NCBI RefSeq assembly: GCF_047511655.1
Contig: NC_133389.1
Coordinates: 158,239,973-158,303,972 of the forward strand
Direction of reading: 5' to 3'
Source of the DNA: Castor canadensis
Taxonomy: Eukaryota > Chordata > Mammalia > Rodentia > Castoridae
DNA: 64,000 nt
The translations under genes were made by a program, and so were the position numbers. The first letter of the stretch is position 1; each line of letters starts with the position of its first letter. Below the pieces are notes generated by a model, which was not told the origin of the DNA, made no database searches, and saw only the letters and a program-made list of their open reading frames with translations. Below, piece by piece: positions 53,380 to 64,000 of the stretch.

Positions 53380-56300
53380 AGTAGTATTCCACCGTGTATA
53401 AATACCACATTTTTTTAATCCATTCGTCAATGGTAGGGCATCTTGGCTGTTTCCATAACTTGGCTATTGTGAATAGTGCTGCAATAAACATGGGTGTGCA
53501 GGTGCCTCTGGAGTAACCTGTGTCACAGTCTTTTGGGTATATCTCAGAGTGGTATTGCTGGATCAAATGGTAGATCTATGTTTAGATTTTTAAGTAGCCT
53601 CCAAATATTTTTCCAGAGTGGTTGTACTAGTTTACATTCCCACCAACAGTGTAAGAGGGTTCCTTTTTCCCCACATCCTTGCCAACACCTGTTGTTGGTG
53701 GTGTTTCTAATGATGGATATTCTAACAGGGGTAAGGTGGAATTTTAGTGTGGTTTTAATTTGCATTTCCTTTATGGCTAGAGATGGTAAGCATTTTTTCA
53801 TGTATTTTTTGGCCACTTGAATTTCTTCTTTTGAGAATGTTCTGTTTAGTTCACTTGCCCATTTCTTTATTGGTTCATTAATTTTGGGAGAATTTAGATT
53901 TTTGAGTTCCCTATATATTCTGGTTATCAGTCCTATAGCTGGCAAATATTTTTCCCACTCTGTGGGTGGTCTCTTTTGTTGAGCAGAAGCTTTTTAGTTT
54001 TATGAAGTCCCATTTATCTATGCTCTCTCTTAGTTGCTGAGCTGCTAGGGTTCCATTTAGAAAGTTCTTGCCTATACCTATTAATTCCAGAGTTTTTCCT
54101 ACTCTTTTCTGTATCAACTTTAGAGTTTGTGGTCTGATATTAAAGTCCTTGATCCATCTTGAGTTAATATTGGTATGGGGTGATATACATGGATCTAGTT
54201 TCAGTTTTTTGCAGACTGCTAACCAGTTTTCCAGCAGTTTTTGTTGAAGAGGCTGTCTTTTCTTCATTGTATATTTTTAGCTCCTTTGCCAAAGATAAGT
54301 TGGTTTTAGTTGTGTGGCTTCATATCTGGGTCCTCTATTCTGTTCCACTTGTCTTCATGTCTGGCTTTGTGCCATATTCATGCTGTTTTTATTGCTATTG
54401 CTTTGTAATATGTTTTGAATTTGGGTATTGTGATACCTCCAGCATTGTTCTTTTTGCTGAGTATTGCCTTGGCTATTTGTGGTCTCTTGTGTTTCCAAAT
54501 TAATTTAATGGTAGATTTTTCAATCACTTTGATGAATGTCATTGGGATTTTGATGGGAATTGCATTAAACATGTAGCTTGCTTTTGGGAGTATAGACATT
54601 TGTACTGATTTGACCAATCCATGAGCATGGGAGATCTCCCCACTTTCTATAGTCTTCCTCAATCTCTTTTTTCAGAAGTTTATAGTTTTCCTTGTAGAGG
54701 TCGTTCACATCCTTTGTTAAGTTTACTCCTAGGTATTTGATTTTTTTTGAGGCTATTGTAAATGGAATTGTTTTCCTATATTCTTTTTCATTTTGTTCAT
54801 TCTTAGTGTATAGAAATGCTAATGATTTTTCTATGTTGATTTTATATCCTGCTACCTTGCTATAGCTGTTGATGGTGTCTAGGAGCTTTTGAGTAGAGTT
54901 TTTTGGGTCTTTAAGGTATAGGATCATATCATCTGCAAATAAGGATATTATGACAGTTTCTTTACCTATTTGTATTCCTTTATTCCCTCTTCTTGCCTAA
55001 TTGCTCTGGCTAGAAATTCTAGTACTATGTTGAATAGGAGTGGAGATAGTGGGCATCCTTGTCTCATTTCTGATTTTAGAGGGAATGGTTTCAGTTTTTC
55101 ACCATTAAGTATAATGCTGGCTGTAGGCTTGTCATATATAGCTTTTATAATTGAGGTACTTTCCTTCTATTCCTATTTTTCTTAGAGATTTTATCATGAA
55201 ATGGTGTTAGATCTTATAAAAGGCTTTTTCTGCATCTATTGAGATGATCAAGTGGTTTTTGTCTTTGCTACTGTTAATGTGCTGGACTACATTTATTGAT
55301 TTTTGTATGTTGATCCATCACTCCATTCCTGGGATGAGCCAACTTGGTCGTGGTGAATGATCTTTTTGATGTGTTGTTGAGTTTGGTTTGCCATTATTTT
55401 ACTGAGGATTTTTGCATCAATATTCATTAAGGAGATTGGCCTATAGTTCTCCTTTTTGGAGGTGTGTTTGCCTGGTTTTGGGATAAGTGTAATACTGGCT
55501 TCATAAAATGTGTTAGGCAATTTTCTTCCCTTTCTATTTCGTGGAACAGTTTAAGGAGGGTTGGTATCAGTTCTTCTTTAAAGGTCTAATAGAATTCAGC
55601 AGAGAATCCATCAGGTCCTGGACTTTTTTTTTTGGAAAGACTCTTGATTGCTGCTTCAATTTCATTTTGTGTTATAAATCCATTCAGGTAATTAATGTCT
55701 TCCTGGTTCAGCTTTTGATGATCATAAGTATCCGTCCATTTTTTGAAGAGTTTCAAATTTACTTGAATATATTTTCTCAAAGTAGTCTCTGATGATTTCC
55801 TGGACTTCCAAGGTCTTTGTTGTTATCTCCCTTTTTACATTCCTGATTTTATTGATTTGGATTTTTTCTCTCCTCATTTTAGTCAGGTTTGCCAGGGGTC
55901 TGTAGATCTTATTTTTTCAAAGAACCAACTTTTTGTTTCATTAATTCTTTGTATGGTTTTTTTTTTTTTTGGTTTCTATTTCATTGATTTCAGCTCTTAT
56001 TTTATTATTTCTCTCTTTCTATTTGTTTTGGGATTTGCTTGTTCTTGTTTCTCTAGGAATTTGAGAAGCATCATTAGTTCATTGATTTGAGATCTGTTAG
56101 TCTTTTTAATATATGCACTCATGGCTATAAACTTTCCTCTCAGGACTGTCATTGCTGTGTCCCATAGGTTCCAGTATGTTGTGTTTTCATTTTCATTGAT
56201 TTCCAGGAACCTTTTAATTTCCTCATTAAGTGATCAGTTATTTAGTTTCCAGCTGTTTGTATGTTTTTTGTCTTTACTTTTGTTGTTGATTTCTAGTTTT

Positions 56301-57000
56301 ATTGCATTGTGATTGGATAAAATGCATGGTATAATTTCTATTTTCTTATATTTGCTGAGGCTTGCTTTGTGCCCCAGGATATGATCTATTTTGGAGAAGG
56401 TTCCATGGGCTGCTGAGAAAAATGTATATTGTGTCGAAGTTGGATGAAATGTTCTGTAGACATCAACTATGTCCATTTGATCTATGTTATGTTTTAGATC
56501 TTGGATTTCTTTATTGATTTTTTTGTTTGGATGATCTATCTATTGATGATAATGGGGTGCTAAAGTCTCCCACAACCACTGTGTTGAAGTTAATATATGC
56601 TTTTAGGCCCTTCAGGGTATGTTTGATGAAATTGGGTGCATTGACATTGGGTGCATATAGATTGCTAATTGTTATTTCCTTTTGGTCTATTTCCCCTTTT
56701 ATTAGTATGGAATGTCCTTCTTTATCTCATTTGATCAATGTAGGTTTGAAGTCTACTTTGTCAGAGATAAGTATTGCTACTCCTGCCTGTTTTCGGGGGC
56801 CATTGGCTTGGTAAATCTTCTTCCATCCTTTCATCCTAAGCCTATGCTTATTTCTATTGATGATATGGGACTCCTGTAAGCAACAAATTGTTGGATTTTC
56901 CTTTTTAATTCATTTTGTCAAATGGTGCTTTTGAATGAAGTCCGTTAACTTTAGGTGTTAGTACTGATAGGTATGTGGTGATTCCTGTCATTTAGTTGTC
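53380..57000 (-). pseudogene. L1 ORF2 remnant (minus strand)
   Basis: Minus-strand pieces include a reverse transcriptase stretch with [20 protein letters not shown] (54565-54927), [20 protein letters not shown] (54378-54662), [14 protein letters not shown] (55586-55780) and DIVDVYRTFHP (56234-56476). The pieces fall in different frames. Confidence 0.88.
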
Positions 57001-57099
57001 TTAGTTGTTTGAGGTCTTGATTGTGTGGATCTAAATCAATGTTACTCTCTACTTTCTTGCTTTTTCTTTTCCTGTAGTTTGGTATGGCCTGCCCTTTCA

Positions 57100-58150
57100 T
57101 GGTTATGTTGAGTTGCACTTGCTATGCAAAATCCCTTGAAGAATCTTTTGTAGTGGTGGCTTGGTGGTCATATATTGTTTTAGTTTCTGCTTATCATGGA
57201 AGACTTTTATTGCTCCATCTATTTTGAATGATAGTTTTGCTGGGTAGAGTATCCTAGGTTGAAGTTGTTTTCATTCAGTGCCTGGAAGACCTCACCCCAA
57301 GCCTTTCTTGCTTTTAATGTTTCTTTTGAGAAGTCTGCTGTGAAGTTGATGGGTTTACCTTTTTATGTTACTTGTTTTTTCTCTCTTACAACCTTCAATA
57401 TTCTTTCTCTAGTCTCTGTACTTATTGTTTTAATGATAATATGTCCTGGGGTAGTTTGTTGTTCTGGAGGCTTCCTGTGGCTGTATGGGCACAGTTTTCT
57501 CTAGATTTGGGAACTTTTCTGTTACTATTTTGTTGAATATATTATGCATTCCTTTTGCTTGCACCTCTTCTCCTTCTTCAATACCCATGATTCTCAGGTT
57601 TGGTCCCTTGATGGAGTCAGCAAGTTCAGGCATTTTCTTTTCACAGGTCTTGAGCTTTCTAACTAATAGTTCTTTGGTTTTTCCTTTAATTATAATTTCA
57701 TCTTCAAGTTCTGAGATTATGTCTTCTGCTTGTCCTTCCATTTTGTTTTGCATTTCTGTTTCATTCTTTTTCTCTGTGGTTTTCCATATCCTGAGTCACT
57801 TCCTCTTTAATATTGTCTATTTTCATCCTAGTTCATTTATCTCTTTATTAATCATGTTCTTTGTTTCACTTTGGTGTTTATACAGTGCTTCTTTAGTTTC
57901 TTTTATTTGTTCTTGTGCTTTCTCAAATTCTCTACTTTTGTTGTCTTGGAATTTCTTGAGTGTCTCCTGTACATTTTAGCTGACCATATCCACTATCATC
58001 TCTATAAAATTCTTATTGATTACTTGCAGGATTTCTTCTTCAGATTATTCTTGTGGGCTTCATTGGGTTCTTTGGCATAGTTTATCTTCATTTTGTTGGA
58101 GTCTGGATCTAGGCATATGTTTTCTTTATTTTTTCTGGTTCCTGTACTAA
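57100..58150 (-). pseudogene. L1 ORF1 remnant (minus strand)
   Basis: A minus frame at 57430-57753 reads QNKMEGQAEDIISELEDEI and matches the ORF1 remnant of the plus-strand L1. Flanking ORF1 sequence is recognisable at the DNA level but broken. Confidence 0.8.
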
Positions 58151-58589
58151 TTTATTATTGGAGGAAAATGGTTTACCTCTTTTTTCCATCTTCCCATCAT
58201 TCCTCTTGCTACTGTTACTGTCCCTGTACTGTGTGTAATTCAGCATTGTCTAGCTTGTGATAATAACAATGATACCATCTAGAATGGAAGGGTGAGAGGA
58301 GAGGGAAAGCAAAGAAGGTAAAGAAAAAGGGAAAAAAACCCAAAAAAACAGAGCCAAAGAAATAAACCAGGAGAGATATTGTACTAATCAACAATGAGCT
58401 AAACAGGCATTAAAGAGACAGAGATAAGATAAAAAATAAGAATAAGAATAATAAAATAAATAAAATTTCCCAAGTTCAAATGCAATAAAGTTTCAGTCTT
58501 AATAGATTTGGTGCTAGTCCTTTTGCATCCAGTCCTGGTGTTGGTGTTTGAGTAGTAGTTCTGTCATTGTCTCATCAAAGGAAAAAAAA

Positions 58590-59405
58590 AAAGAAAGGAG
58601 TCTGGAGACAGCTTTGTGGATGTCTATCTGAGGTTGCAGCTCACTTGCCACCTACTGTCAGCTAGCTGCTGCTGCAGGTTTTATTTATTGCAGATCTCAG
58701 GAATGAGCTTTACACTCACCTAGCCCGGCAGGCTTTGTTTATTTAGAGTTCTCCTGGACTCATGCTCCTTTTGTTTTCTCCAATATACAGCCCTACCTGC
58801 CTGTCGCAATTGCAGTCCTTTTTGTATTTAGAGCTTTGTGTGTAGGTGCACCTCCCTCACTCTCTGGTGAAGCATGCCACACTTTAGCCCCTGTTGGATG
58901 CCTTCCCCTCTCCAAGCACACTGGGGAGGTGGTGCCACACCCACCTTCTTGGCCAGCTTGTTTATTTACAGTTTGCATGAGGGAGTGCCCCTCCCACCCT
59001 CTTTGGAGCTCAGGGCACCCTGGGCTCTTTGCTACATGTCTTTTTTTTTCCAGCTTCAGATTTTTTTTCTTTTTTCTTTTTTCCCTGGGTGGGGGTCAGT
59101 CTCTCCAGAGGGCTGTACTGATTTGTCCCAGGGAGTACCGCGTGCCGCTTATCTGCTCACCTGGTGGTCTGCATGTCCCAAGCAGGTTAGGAGCTGGCAT
59201 CTGGTGGCCCTGGAGCCCTTCTGGTTTCTCCGTTTAATGTCGTGGGGGGATGCTGTGTGCAGGCTGCAGGTGTGGAGGTGTCAGATTTTGCTTCTTCTTG
59301 GTGGTTTTTCCTTCCAGGTATATCTCCAGTGTCTCTCCAAGAGTTTACTTTAGGAAGCACACTTTCTGCTTCCTCCCTCTAATTGCCATCTGGGAATCTC
59401 CTGAG
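58590..59405 (-). repeat. L1 5' UTR with 'tttatttagag' spaced motifs
   Basis: G/C-rich sequence in which 'tttatttagagtt'-like segments recur at about 58680, 58735, 58815 and 58960. The sequence is unlike the 5' UTR of the plus-strand L1. Confidence 0.6.
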
Positions 59406-59544
59406 GACATGTCTTATTCACTTCTCACTGTTTTCTCCTCAACATTTAGAACCATGTGTGTCACAGGAAGATTCTCAATGAGCAAAGCTGCTGCTCATTG
59501 AGCACAGGTTCTGGTGATTGGCTCATCTCATCTGTACACCAACC

Positions 59545-59640
59545 TTGTGAGCTTTATGTTCCAGGTGAGGAGAGAGGCTCAGGGATGATAACTTTGCCCA
59601 AACTACAAAAGCAAGTAGTGGACCTGGCATTAAAATTTGT
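59545..59640 (-). repeat. MIR remnant (minus strand)
   Basis: 'caggtgaggagagaggctcag', 'aactttgcccaaactac' and 'gtagtggacctggcattaaa' follow the reversed MIR. Confidence 0.6.
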
Positions 59641-60104
59641 CATTATCATATTATATAATTAGTAAAGGATGAGTTTACACTAAAATGTATGGGTAGCATA
59701 CATGTTGTTACACATTTATCATTTATTGGTTACTGGAATAAACTAAATAATCATCAAGTTTCTTTTCTACTAGATTTTTAAGTTCTTCTATCATATATTT
59801 GTTCACTCCTGCAAATTGACATTGGCTTATTGCACAAGGACACTGAGCTTCAATGTTTAAGGAAAAAGTGTTGGGACACTTGTAAAATTTTTTCTTTGTC
59901 CTTGAAATTGAAAAACACACCAAGATATGTCTAGGTATTGTTTTTTTCTTTTTAAATTTCAAAGATACCCTGTGAGACAAGTATCCAGACAGAGAAATCC
60001 AGTTTTCTATCAAGGAGTAACAGTCAGGCAGATCTCAGTTTTTTCTCTTGCAATTCCAAATGCCAGAAGACAATGGAACAACACATGCAGAATTGGTTTT
60101 TTGT

Positions 60105-60410
60105 TTGTTTTGCTTTGCTTTTTTGTGCACTGGGGTTTGAACTCAGGGTTTCATGCTTGCTAAGTAAGTGTTTTACAGCATGAACCATGCATCCAGCTCT
60201 TTTTGTTCTGGTTATTTTGCCCAGGCTGGCCTGGACCTCAGTTCTCCAATTTTAAGCTTCCTGCTATAGCTGGGATGACTTGTACCACCATTCGCAGCTA
60301 TTGGTTGTGATGGGGGGTCTCATGAACTTTTTGCCCAGGTTGGTTTCAAATCGAAATCCTCCCAGTCTCAGCCTTCCAAATAGCTCAGATTATACCTACC
60401 AGTGCCTTTC
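60105..60410 (-). repeat. Composite tRNA + 7SL-like SINE (minus strand)
   Basis: Head 'cactggggtttgaactcagg ... gcttgctaagtaag' then body 'tgcccaggctggcctggacc', 'gatggggggtctcatg' and 'cagtctcagccttccaaat'. Same layout as 31470-31806. Confidence 0.75.
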
Positions 60411-61786
60411 CATACACAGTTTAAAGGGAAAATAATTTTGAACTAAGAATTACATATTCTACAAGTTATTATTTCAGTGCACAGGCAACTAAATAGAAAA
60501 CTTTATCAGATATGCAGGGGTCAAGAAAGTACACAAGTCAAGAAATTTCCCTGAAAAAAGCACTGAATGATTTACCACAGCAAACAAAGAACATGAGATA
60601 GAATGAGTCAAGAGTAGGGAGGAATTGTTTCAAAGAACAAATGGCATGCATTAAAACTTATTCAGGAGCATGAAGTTTAAAGTGTCACAGAAGGGTATAA
60701 AAAATACAAAAATAGATTGGTAAATTTGGTCTAAAATTTCAATTTATTTAATCTTAAACTTTGAAAAGGCAGGTCAAATGTTCAAAATATTAAGTAAACA
60801 TATAGTGGTTTCTTTTTAGTGTGTAGTATTATAGAAAGTTACTTATGTTCTTAGGATAAACTAAGTAAAATAAAAGGGCTTTTTCACTGTGGACAGGATA
60901 AAGACATTCTAAGTATTAACCTGTCAAAACTGACATAATATTATTACTGAAAGTGTACAAATAAAACTTGCAAAGTACTGGCTGAGGAAGAGGTGAGAAG
61001 GAAAACCTCATTTTATATATAAGTTGTATGGGAAAATAATAGTCAATAAATCATAGTGGTTCACATAAGCAAATGTGATATTGAGATAAGTGTTTTGGAC
61101 AAAAATAGAATATATGCACATTTGAATTTGGAGATTAGAGACAAAGTAATGAAAAAAGAAAAGGAAATGTATCAAAAGAAAACCAGAAAGGCAACATTAA
61201 AATGAGCAAAAAGTAGGCTGGCAGTTACCGATGAGTTCATATGAACTAGTTAAATATCTGTTAAAAATATTCAAACTGGGGCCAAAAATCAGTGTCTAAC
61301 TTGAGATACTCATACTGTATAAAACAAAGAATAAAACTATTTAATGATAATGGAGACCCTAAGTCATAGAAATAGTGTACAGCCTTTGTATTTGATAAAT
61401 TTTAAGCATGTAACAAGATATTTTGTATTTATCAAGCATATAATACAGTATGTAACATTTTACTTTGTATAATAAAAAATGTGACATTCATATGTAAAAT
61501 CCATATCTTCATGTGAGAGGTAGTTTTATTGAAGCAAACCAATATACATTTATTTTTTAAATTGCACCTTTAAAATTAGTACATTTCATGTACTAAAAAT
61601 TCATTGAGAAATCCCTCAGTTAAAAAGAAAATACATAGGAAAGAAGGTTCTGATATTTAGTCTGATCCATTCATTTTCTTTGCATCAGTCTTGTTTAAAA
61701 ATAGCTACTTCAATTAATTCATGTTCCCATGCTCAATTTTAAAGCACTGCACTAATTAAGAGACATATTTATCCTGAAGACCTCTC
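60411..61786. other. Gene-free interval
   Basis: A/T-rich, no gene or named repeat. Confidence 0.5.
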
Positions 61787-61812
61787 GTGTGTGTGTGTGT
61801 GTGTGTGTGTGT
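61787..61812. repeat. GT microsatellite
   Basis: Thirteen uninterrupted GT units. Confidence 0.9.
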
Positions 61813-62204
61813 ACTCAGATACAATTACCTTTTTCATTCTCAATTTTACTCAAAAAGCCAACTGAGTCAGAAAGCATATCTTCAGTCTTTCAGAAGCTAT
61901 TTTCATGCAATATGTTTAACTGCTATATACATCATCATTCTCAACATTTCATTTTAGCATGGATTGTTAGATATATATTTGACTCACAAGTGATTTAAAT
62001 ATTGAATTTAGTATCGATATTAAAATTAACACTCCATAGACATACTTCTAATAAAAAGCAAATATAAAGCAAAATATATTTTTCATACCAATTGATGTCC
62101 CAAATTGAAACAAAGTGTAAGAACATAAGTTATTCATAACATTCCCACTTAAATACAGGTAAATTACCATCCTAGAAAAGAAAAAATATTGTAACAAATT
62201 GAAT

Positions 62205-62745
62205 GTATTAGTGTTCTATTGCTGTTATAACTAGTTGTTACATGTTTTGTGATTTAAAATAGTACAAATTTATCTTGCACAGTTCTGTAGATCATAAAAA
62301 TGTGTTGGCTAACTCAGTTCTTTTGCTCCAGGTCTCAAAAGGTCAAAATTAAGAGCAGGTCAGTCTGATATATAATCTGGAGATTTGCAGGAGTAATCCA
62401 CTTTCCAAGCTAATTCAGACATTGTCAGAATTATGACTACTGCACTGAAGTTCATGTTTGCTCACTTGCTGTCTTTGTTACTAGAGGTTGCATCATATTT
62501 TAAGTTTCTTTGACTTTTTCTTCTGCCACGTCTCCTGCCTCCAGTCAGATAACTTAATTCATTCTTAAGGCTCGTGCGAACAGTTTGAGCCCAACTGGAA
62601 AATGCAGAACAATCTCCTTACCTTAAGATATATAGTTTTAATTACATCTATAAAGTCTCTTTTGCCATAACATAATCCCAGGTTTCAGGGAATAAGGCAT
62701 GAATATATTTTTGGAGGGTTGGACATTATTCTGCCTATCACAAAG
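62205..62745. repeat. Old LTR-like or MER-type repeat, family unsure
   Basis: 'gtgttctattgctgttataac', 'atcttgcacagttctgtag', 'tctataaagtctcttttgcc' and 'ttattctgcctatcaca' are wording I associate with old mammalian interspersed repeats, but I cannot fix the family. Confidence 0.4.
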
Positions 62746-62864
62746 AATAGCTAAATAAGTAAAAAATAGTGTAAGAGTTTCCTAAATATGGTCTACAGAT
62801 TGGAAGATTAGTAGAATAATTACTTTTTGGTGACTTTTTAAATTCCAAAGTTGAAGGAAGAATT

Positions 62865-63130
62865 CTAAAGGAATATTTTTGGTTTGTTGAGGAAATTTCA
62901 TACTGCTTTCCATTACAGCTACACCAATTAACATTCCTATTAACAATATAGAAGGGTTCCAGTTTCTCCAAATCCTTGCCAACACTATTATCTTTTGTTT
63001 TTATTTTTTCATAATAGACATCACAGATGTGATTTCCACTTTGATTTGCATTTTCCTAAGAATTAATAGCTTAGCTCATTCCTGAATAAACTTTCTCATT
63101 CATTTTAATATGCATAGGCTAAGAAATTTT
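62865..63130 (-). mobile_element. L1 ORF2 3' fragment (minus strand)
   Basis: 'cctattaacaatatagaagggttccagtttctcc', 'ttgccaacactattatc' and 'gatttgcattttcctaag' match the minus-strand end of ORF2 as seen at 53630-53780. Confidence 0.7.
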
Positions 63131-63674
63131 CAATTTTTAAAGTTCTATTTACCTTTTGATTAAGCCCATCTGAATATTATTTCTTTCTTCTTTCATCTTA
63201 CTGTAGAGCAGTTTAGAGGAATCAGGCTGTTCTTTCAACACTTTGCTTAGATACATTCTCAGCCAAACATCCAAGTCCAAGGTTTACAAGTCCCACCTTG
63301 CACAAAACACTCAGAAGCAAACAATATTCAGCAACTTGTTTGCAAACTTTATAACAAGTATAACTTTTTCCTCCATTGTCCAATAACATGCTCCATTTTC
63401 ACTGCAATATCATCAGAATGGCTTTTACTGCCCATGTTTCTAGAAACATTCTGTTCAGGATTATTTAGGCATCGTCTAAGAAAACTTGGGCTTTCTCTAC
63501 AGCTGTCCTCTTTGCTTGCTGGAAGCTCACCAGAATCCTCCTTAAAGGACCATTCATACCAACACAATTTTATCTAGTCTGCACTTTAAAATGTTTTTAG
63601 CTTCAACCAGCTCCAAAACCACTTCCACACTTTTAAGTATTTGTTATAATAACAACTCTTCTCTATACCAATTT
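63131..63674. other. Gene-free interval
   Basis: No coding or repeat call possible. Confidence 0.45.
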
Positions 63675-63780
63675 CCAATCATAGTCAATCAGAGCTGCTA
63701 TAATAGAATCATATAAACTGAGTGGCTTATAAGTAACAGAAATATTATTCTGGAGACAGGGGTTTGATGTTCAGTGATAT
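63675..63780. repeat. MaLR-like fragment
   Basis: 'tcagagctgctataatagaatcatataaactgagtggcttataag' recalls the start of MaLR-type internal or LTR sequence. Short and diverged. Confidence 0.4.
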
Positions 63781-63903
63781 GTAGGTATGGTTACCAGAGT
63801 TGAAAATTTTCTAGAGTTCTGCTCTACAATATAATGCCCTTAGTTAATAAGGTGGTATGAGTTCTTTTAAAAGTTTGAAAAGGTATGCTTTAAGTGTTTT
63901 TAC

Positions 63904-63945
63904 CAAGGAAGGAAGGAAGAAAGGAAGAAAGGATGGAAGGGATTG
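63904..63945. repeat. GGAA-type microsatellite
   Basis: Imperfect run of 'ggaa' and 'gaaa' units. Confidence 0.8.
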
Positions 63946-64000
63946 TAAAGGAATAAGGGCCAAAAAGAGGAGAGGAGAGAGGATAGTATGGAATAACCCA

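Larger units (their letters stand above)
52740..59405 (-). mobile_element. Nearly full-length decayed L1 (minus strand)
   Basis: From right to left: a possible 5' end near 59400 ('ttgccatctgggaatctcc', whose complement resembles an L1 start), a G/C-rich 5' UTR (about 58000-59400), ORF1, ORF2, a 3' UTR (about 52770-53250) and a T-rich tail at 52740. At about 6.7 kb it is the most complete L1 here. ORF1 and ORF2 carry several breaks, so it is not autonomous. Confidence 0.88.

Noticed and set aside
58836-59353. Open frames of 133-159 codons near 59 kb
   Set aside because: They lie on the plus strand across the G/C-rich 5' UTR of a minus-strand L1 and have low-complexity composition.

Overview
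The window is mammalian nuclear DNA, almost certainly from a rodent. It holds ID-type and other tRNA-derived SINEs, 7SL/B1-like SINEs, several L1 generations, MIR remnants, and one three-exon gamma-crystallin gene with GT-AG introns. The abundant tRNA SINE (read on its minus strand as 'tactggggtttgaactcagg') and the L1 3' ends suggest a castorimorph such as beaver or kangaroo rat. That is an inference from repeat style, not a proven assignment. Only two things here look functional: a complete endogenous gammaretrovirus (3777-12448, + strand) and a gamma-crystallin gene (20702-22775, + strand). Nearly everything else is transposon debris and gene-free A/T-rich DNA.

Layout. 1-3.6 kb: gene-free, one MIR-like remnant. 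3.6-16.9 kb: a three-level nest. A 5'-truncated L1 (- strand) was hit near its 3' tail by a retroviral LTR that is now solo (- strand, flanked by CTTAC). That LTR was in turn split by a full-length provirus (+ strand, flanked by the 4-bp duplication GGAC). The provirus has open gag, pol and env, a tRNA-Gln primer binding site, a polypurine tract, and two LTRs that I read as identical except for a 109-bp tandem duplication found only in the 5' LTR. 16.9-20.4 kb: gene-free, an ID SINE and an L1 3' fragment. 20.4-22.8 kb: gamma-crystallin gene of the E/F type with TATA box, Maf-type element and poly(A) signal. 22.8-34.8 kb: MIR, L1 and SINE fragments, several nested. 34.85-41.08 kb: nearly full-length but decayed L1 (+). 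41-48 kb: gene-free, one MaLR-type LTR. 48.4-52.1 kb: old L1 (-). 52.74-59.4 kb: nearly full-length decayed L1 (-). 59.4-64 kb: gene-free, with SINE, LTR-like and L1 scraps and microsatellites.

The provirus parts fit one coherent gammaretroviral plan. The LTR would drive one genomic RNA primed by tRNA-Gln. Gag starts at an AUG and may have an upstream CUG-started, membrane-anchored form. Pol is in the Gag frame behind a single UGA, implying stop-codon readthrough. Env overlaps the end of pol in another frame and would come from a spliced RNA. Because the older LTR is in the opposite orientation and was split between its TATA box and its poly(A) signal, its promoter now points antisense through the whole provirus. 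The crystallin gene is an independent host locus with a lens-type promoter. All repeat names come from pattern recognition without a database search, so element ends are approximate except where a duplication or splice site fixes them.
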